DNA from: Pseudomonadota bacterium | GTDB taxonomy: Bacteria > Myxococcota_A > UBA796 > SXON01 | Assembly: GCA_005776735.1 (NCBI GenBank) | Contig: SXOM01000283.1 | Location: forward strand, 1 to 5,494 | Direction of reading: 5' to 3' | Length of the DNA stretch: 5,494 nt | In this document: positions 5,219 through 5,494 of the stretch, in pieces | Layout: each line of letters opens with the position of its first letter | How positions within the stretch are numbered: position 1 is the first letter of the stretch | Notes under the pieces: model-generated | Database searches by the model: none | What the model saw: the letters and a program-made list of their open reading frames with translations, nothing else | What the model was told of the DNA's origin: nothing | Translations under genes and position numbers: made by a program

Positions 5219-5494
5219 TCAGTCCCCGGCGGCGCCCATCGCCGCGCGCTGCACGCGCCCGTCGCTGTCGTTCCGCAAGGCCTCGAGCTGCGGGAGCGAG
5301 GCGGCGTGCACCGAGTCCAGGCGCTGCAACGAGCGGAGGGCCTGCAGGCGCACCCGCGCGTCGGCGTCGGACAACAGGGCGACCAGGCGAGGCCAGGCCT
5401 CGGTGAGGTCCATCATGCCGACCGAGCGCGCGGCCTCGCACCGGACGCCGGGCTCGGCGTCGGCCAGCGCGGCGAGCACCAGGGGGGCGACCGC
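5219..5494 (-). CDS. HEAT-repeat protein, C-terminal part
   Basis: The frame is open to the window edge, so the start lies beyond 5494; the internal GTG at 5479 is not a convincing start because the preceding codons (AVAPLV) fit the repeat. The visible 91 residues make three helical repeats of about 31: AVAPLV..ALADAEPGVRCEAARSVG, then WPRLVALLSDADARVRLQALRSL, then LPQLEALRNDSDGRVQRAAM. Each has the Asp/Ala turn followed by VR, the hallmark of HEAT/PBS-lyase-type repeats. Such solenoids act as protein-binding scaffolds; no enzyme signature is visible and the function depends on the missing N-terminal part. It is convergent with the FG-GAP lipoprotein gene, with a 76-base gap containing repeat elements. 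The family call is firm, the role open. Confidence 0.85.
   Translation of the reverse strand, partial: AVAPLVLAALADAEPGVRCEAARSVGMMDLTEAWPRLVALLSDADARVRLQALRSLQRLDSVHAASLPQLEALRNDSDGRVQRAAMGAAGD

Overview
The window is very GC-rich, with codon third positions almost always G or C. It looks like a deltaproteobacterial or Myxococcota-type genome, possibly from a metagenome. The evidence for that is the codon use, a lipoprotein with a MopE-type Asp/Cys-rich metal-binding motif followed by FG-GAP/VCBS-like repeats, a GAF/HD-GYP protein with a long insert in its catalytic domain, and a HEAT-repeat protein. The lineage is an inference from gene types; the window holds no taxonomic marker beyond a gltB fragment.

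Layout. Bases 1-324 encode an internal slice of the glutamate synthase large subunit (gltB, + strand). Its similarity stops abruptly after the conserved 'DRQQAFG', where the sequence switches to the 3' flank of the next gene; the frame stays open to 504 only by chance. Bases 366-2237 (-) encode a complete 623-residue GAF + HD-GYP protein, a predicted cyclic-di-GMP phosphodiesterase. It is the downstream gene of a two-gene operon whose first gene (2247-2672, -) is a small single-pass membrane protein of unknown function; its TAG stop lies inside the HD-GYP gene's Shine-Dalgarno. Only 29 bases away and divergent, 2702-3250 (+) encodes a small lipoprotein with a C-terminal domain resembling the GspC/PilP homology-region fold. 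After a repeat-rich gap with a plausible extended -10 promoter comes a coupled pair: a short exported protein (3383-3628, +) with a 12-C homopolymer in its signal-peptide codons, and a surface-type MopE/FG-GAP lipoprotein (3625-5142, +) whose start overlaps the stop of the short gene by 4 nt. The window ends with the 3' part of a HEAT-repeat protein (5219-5494, -) convergent with it.

How the genes may work together. The operon on the minus strand is a signalling pair: a membrane protein plus a cytoplasmic sensor/c-di-GMP hydrolase. The three exported proteins on the plus strand belong to the cell envelope. A link between c-di-GMP turnover and the envelope proteins is possible but not shown by sequence.

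The most distinctive finding is a pair of GC-rich repeat elements placed at gene ends. Element A (GGGCGGCGCGCCGC, extended to 19 identical bases in two copies) lies 0-10 nt after the stop codons of three unrelated genes, always in the same orientation relative to the gene. Element B (23 identical bases) lies 34 and 38 nt after the stops of two genes. They behave like a family of 3'-end signals or REP-like repeats. I found no tRNA, rRNA, CRISPR array, transposase or known defence system.
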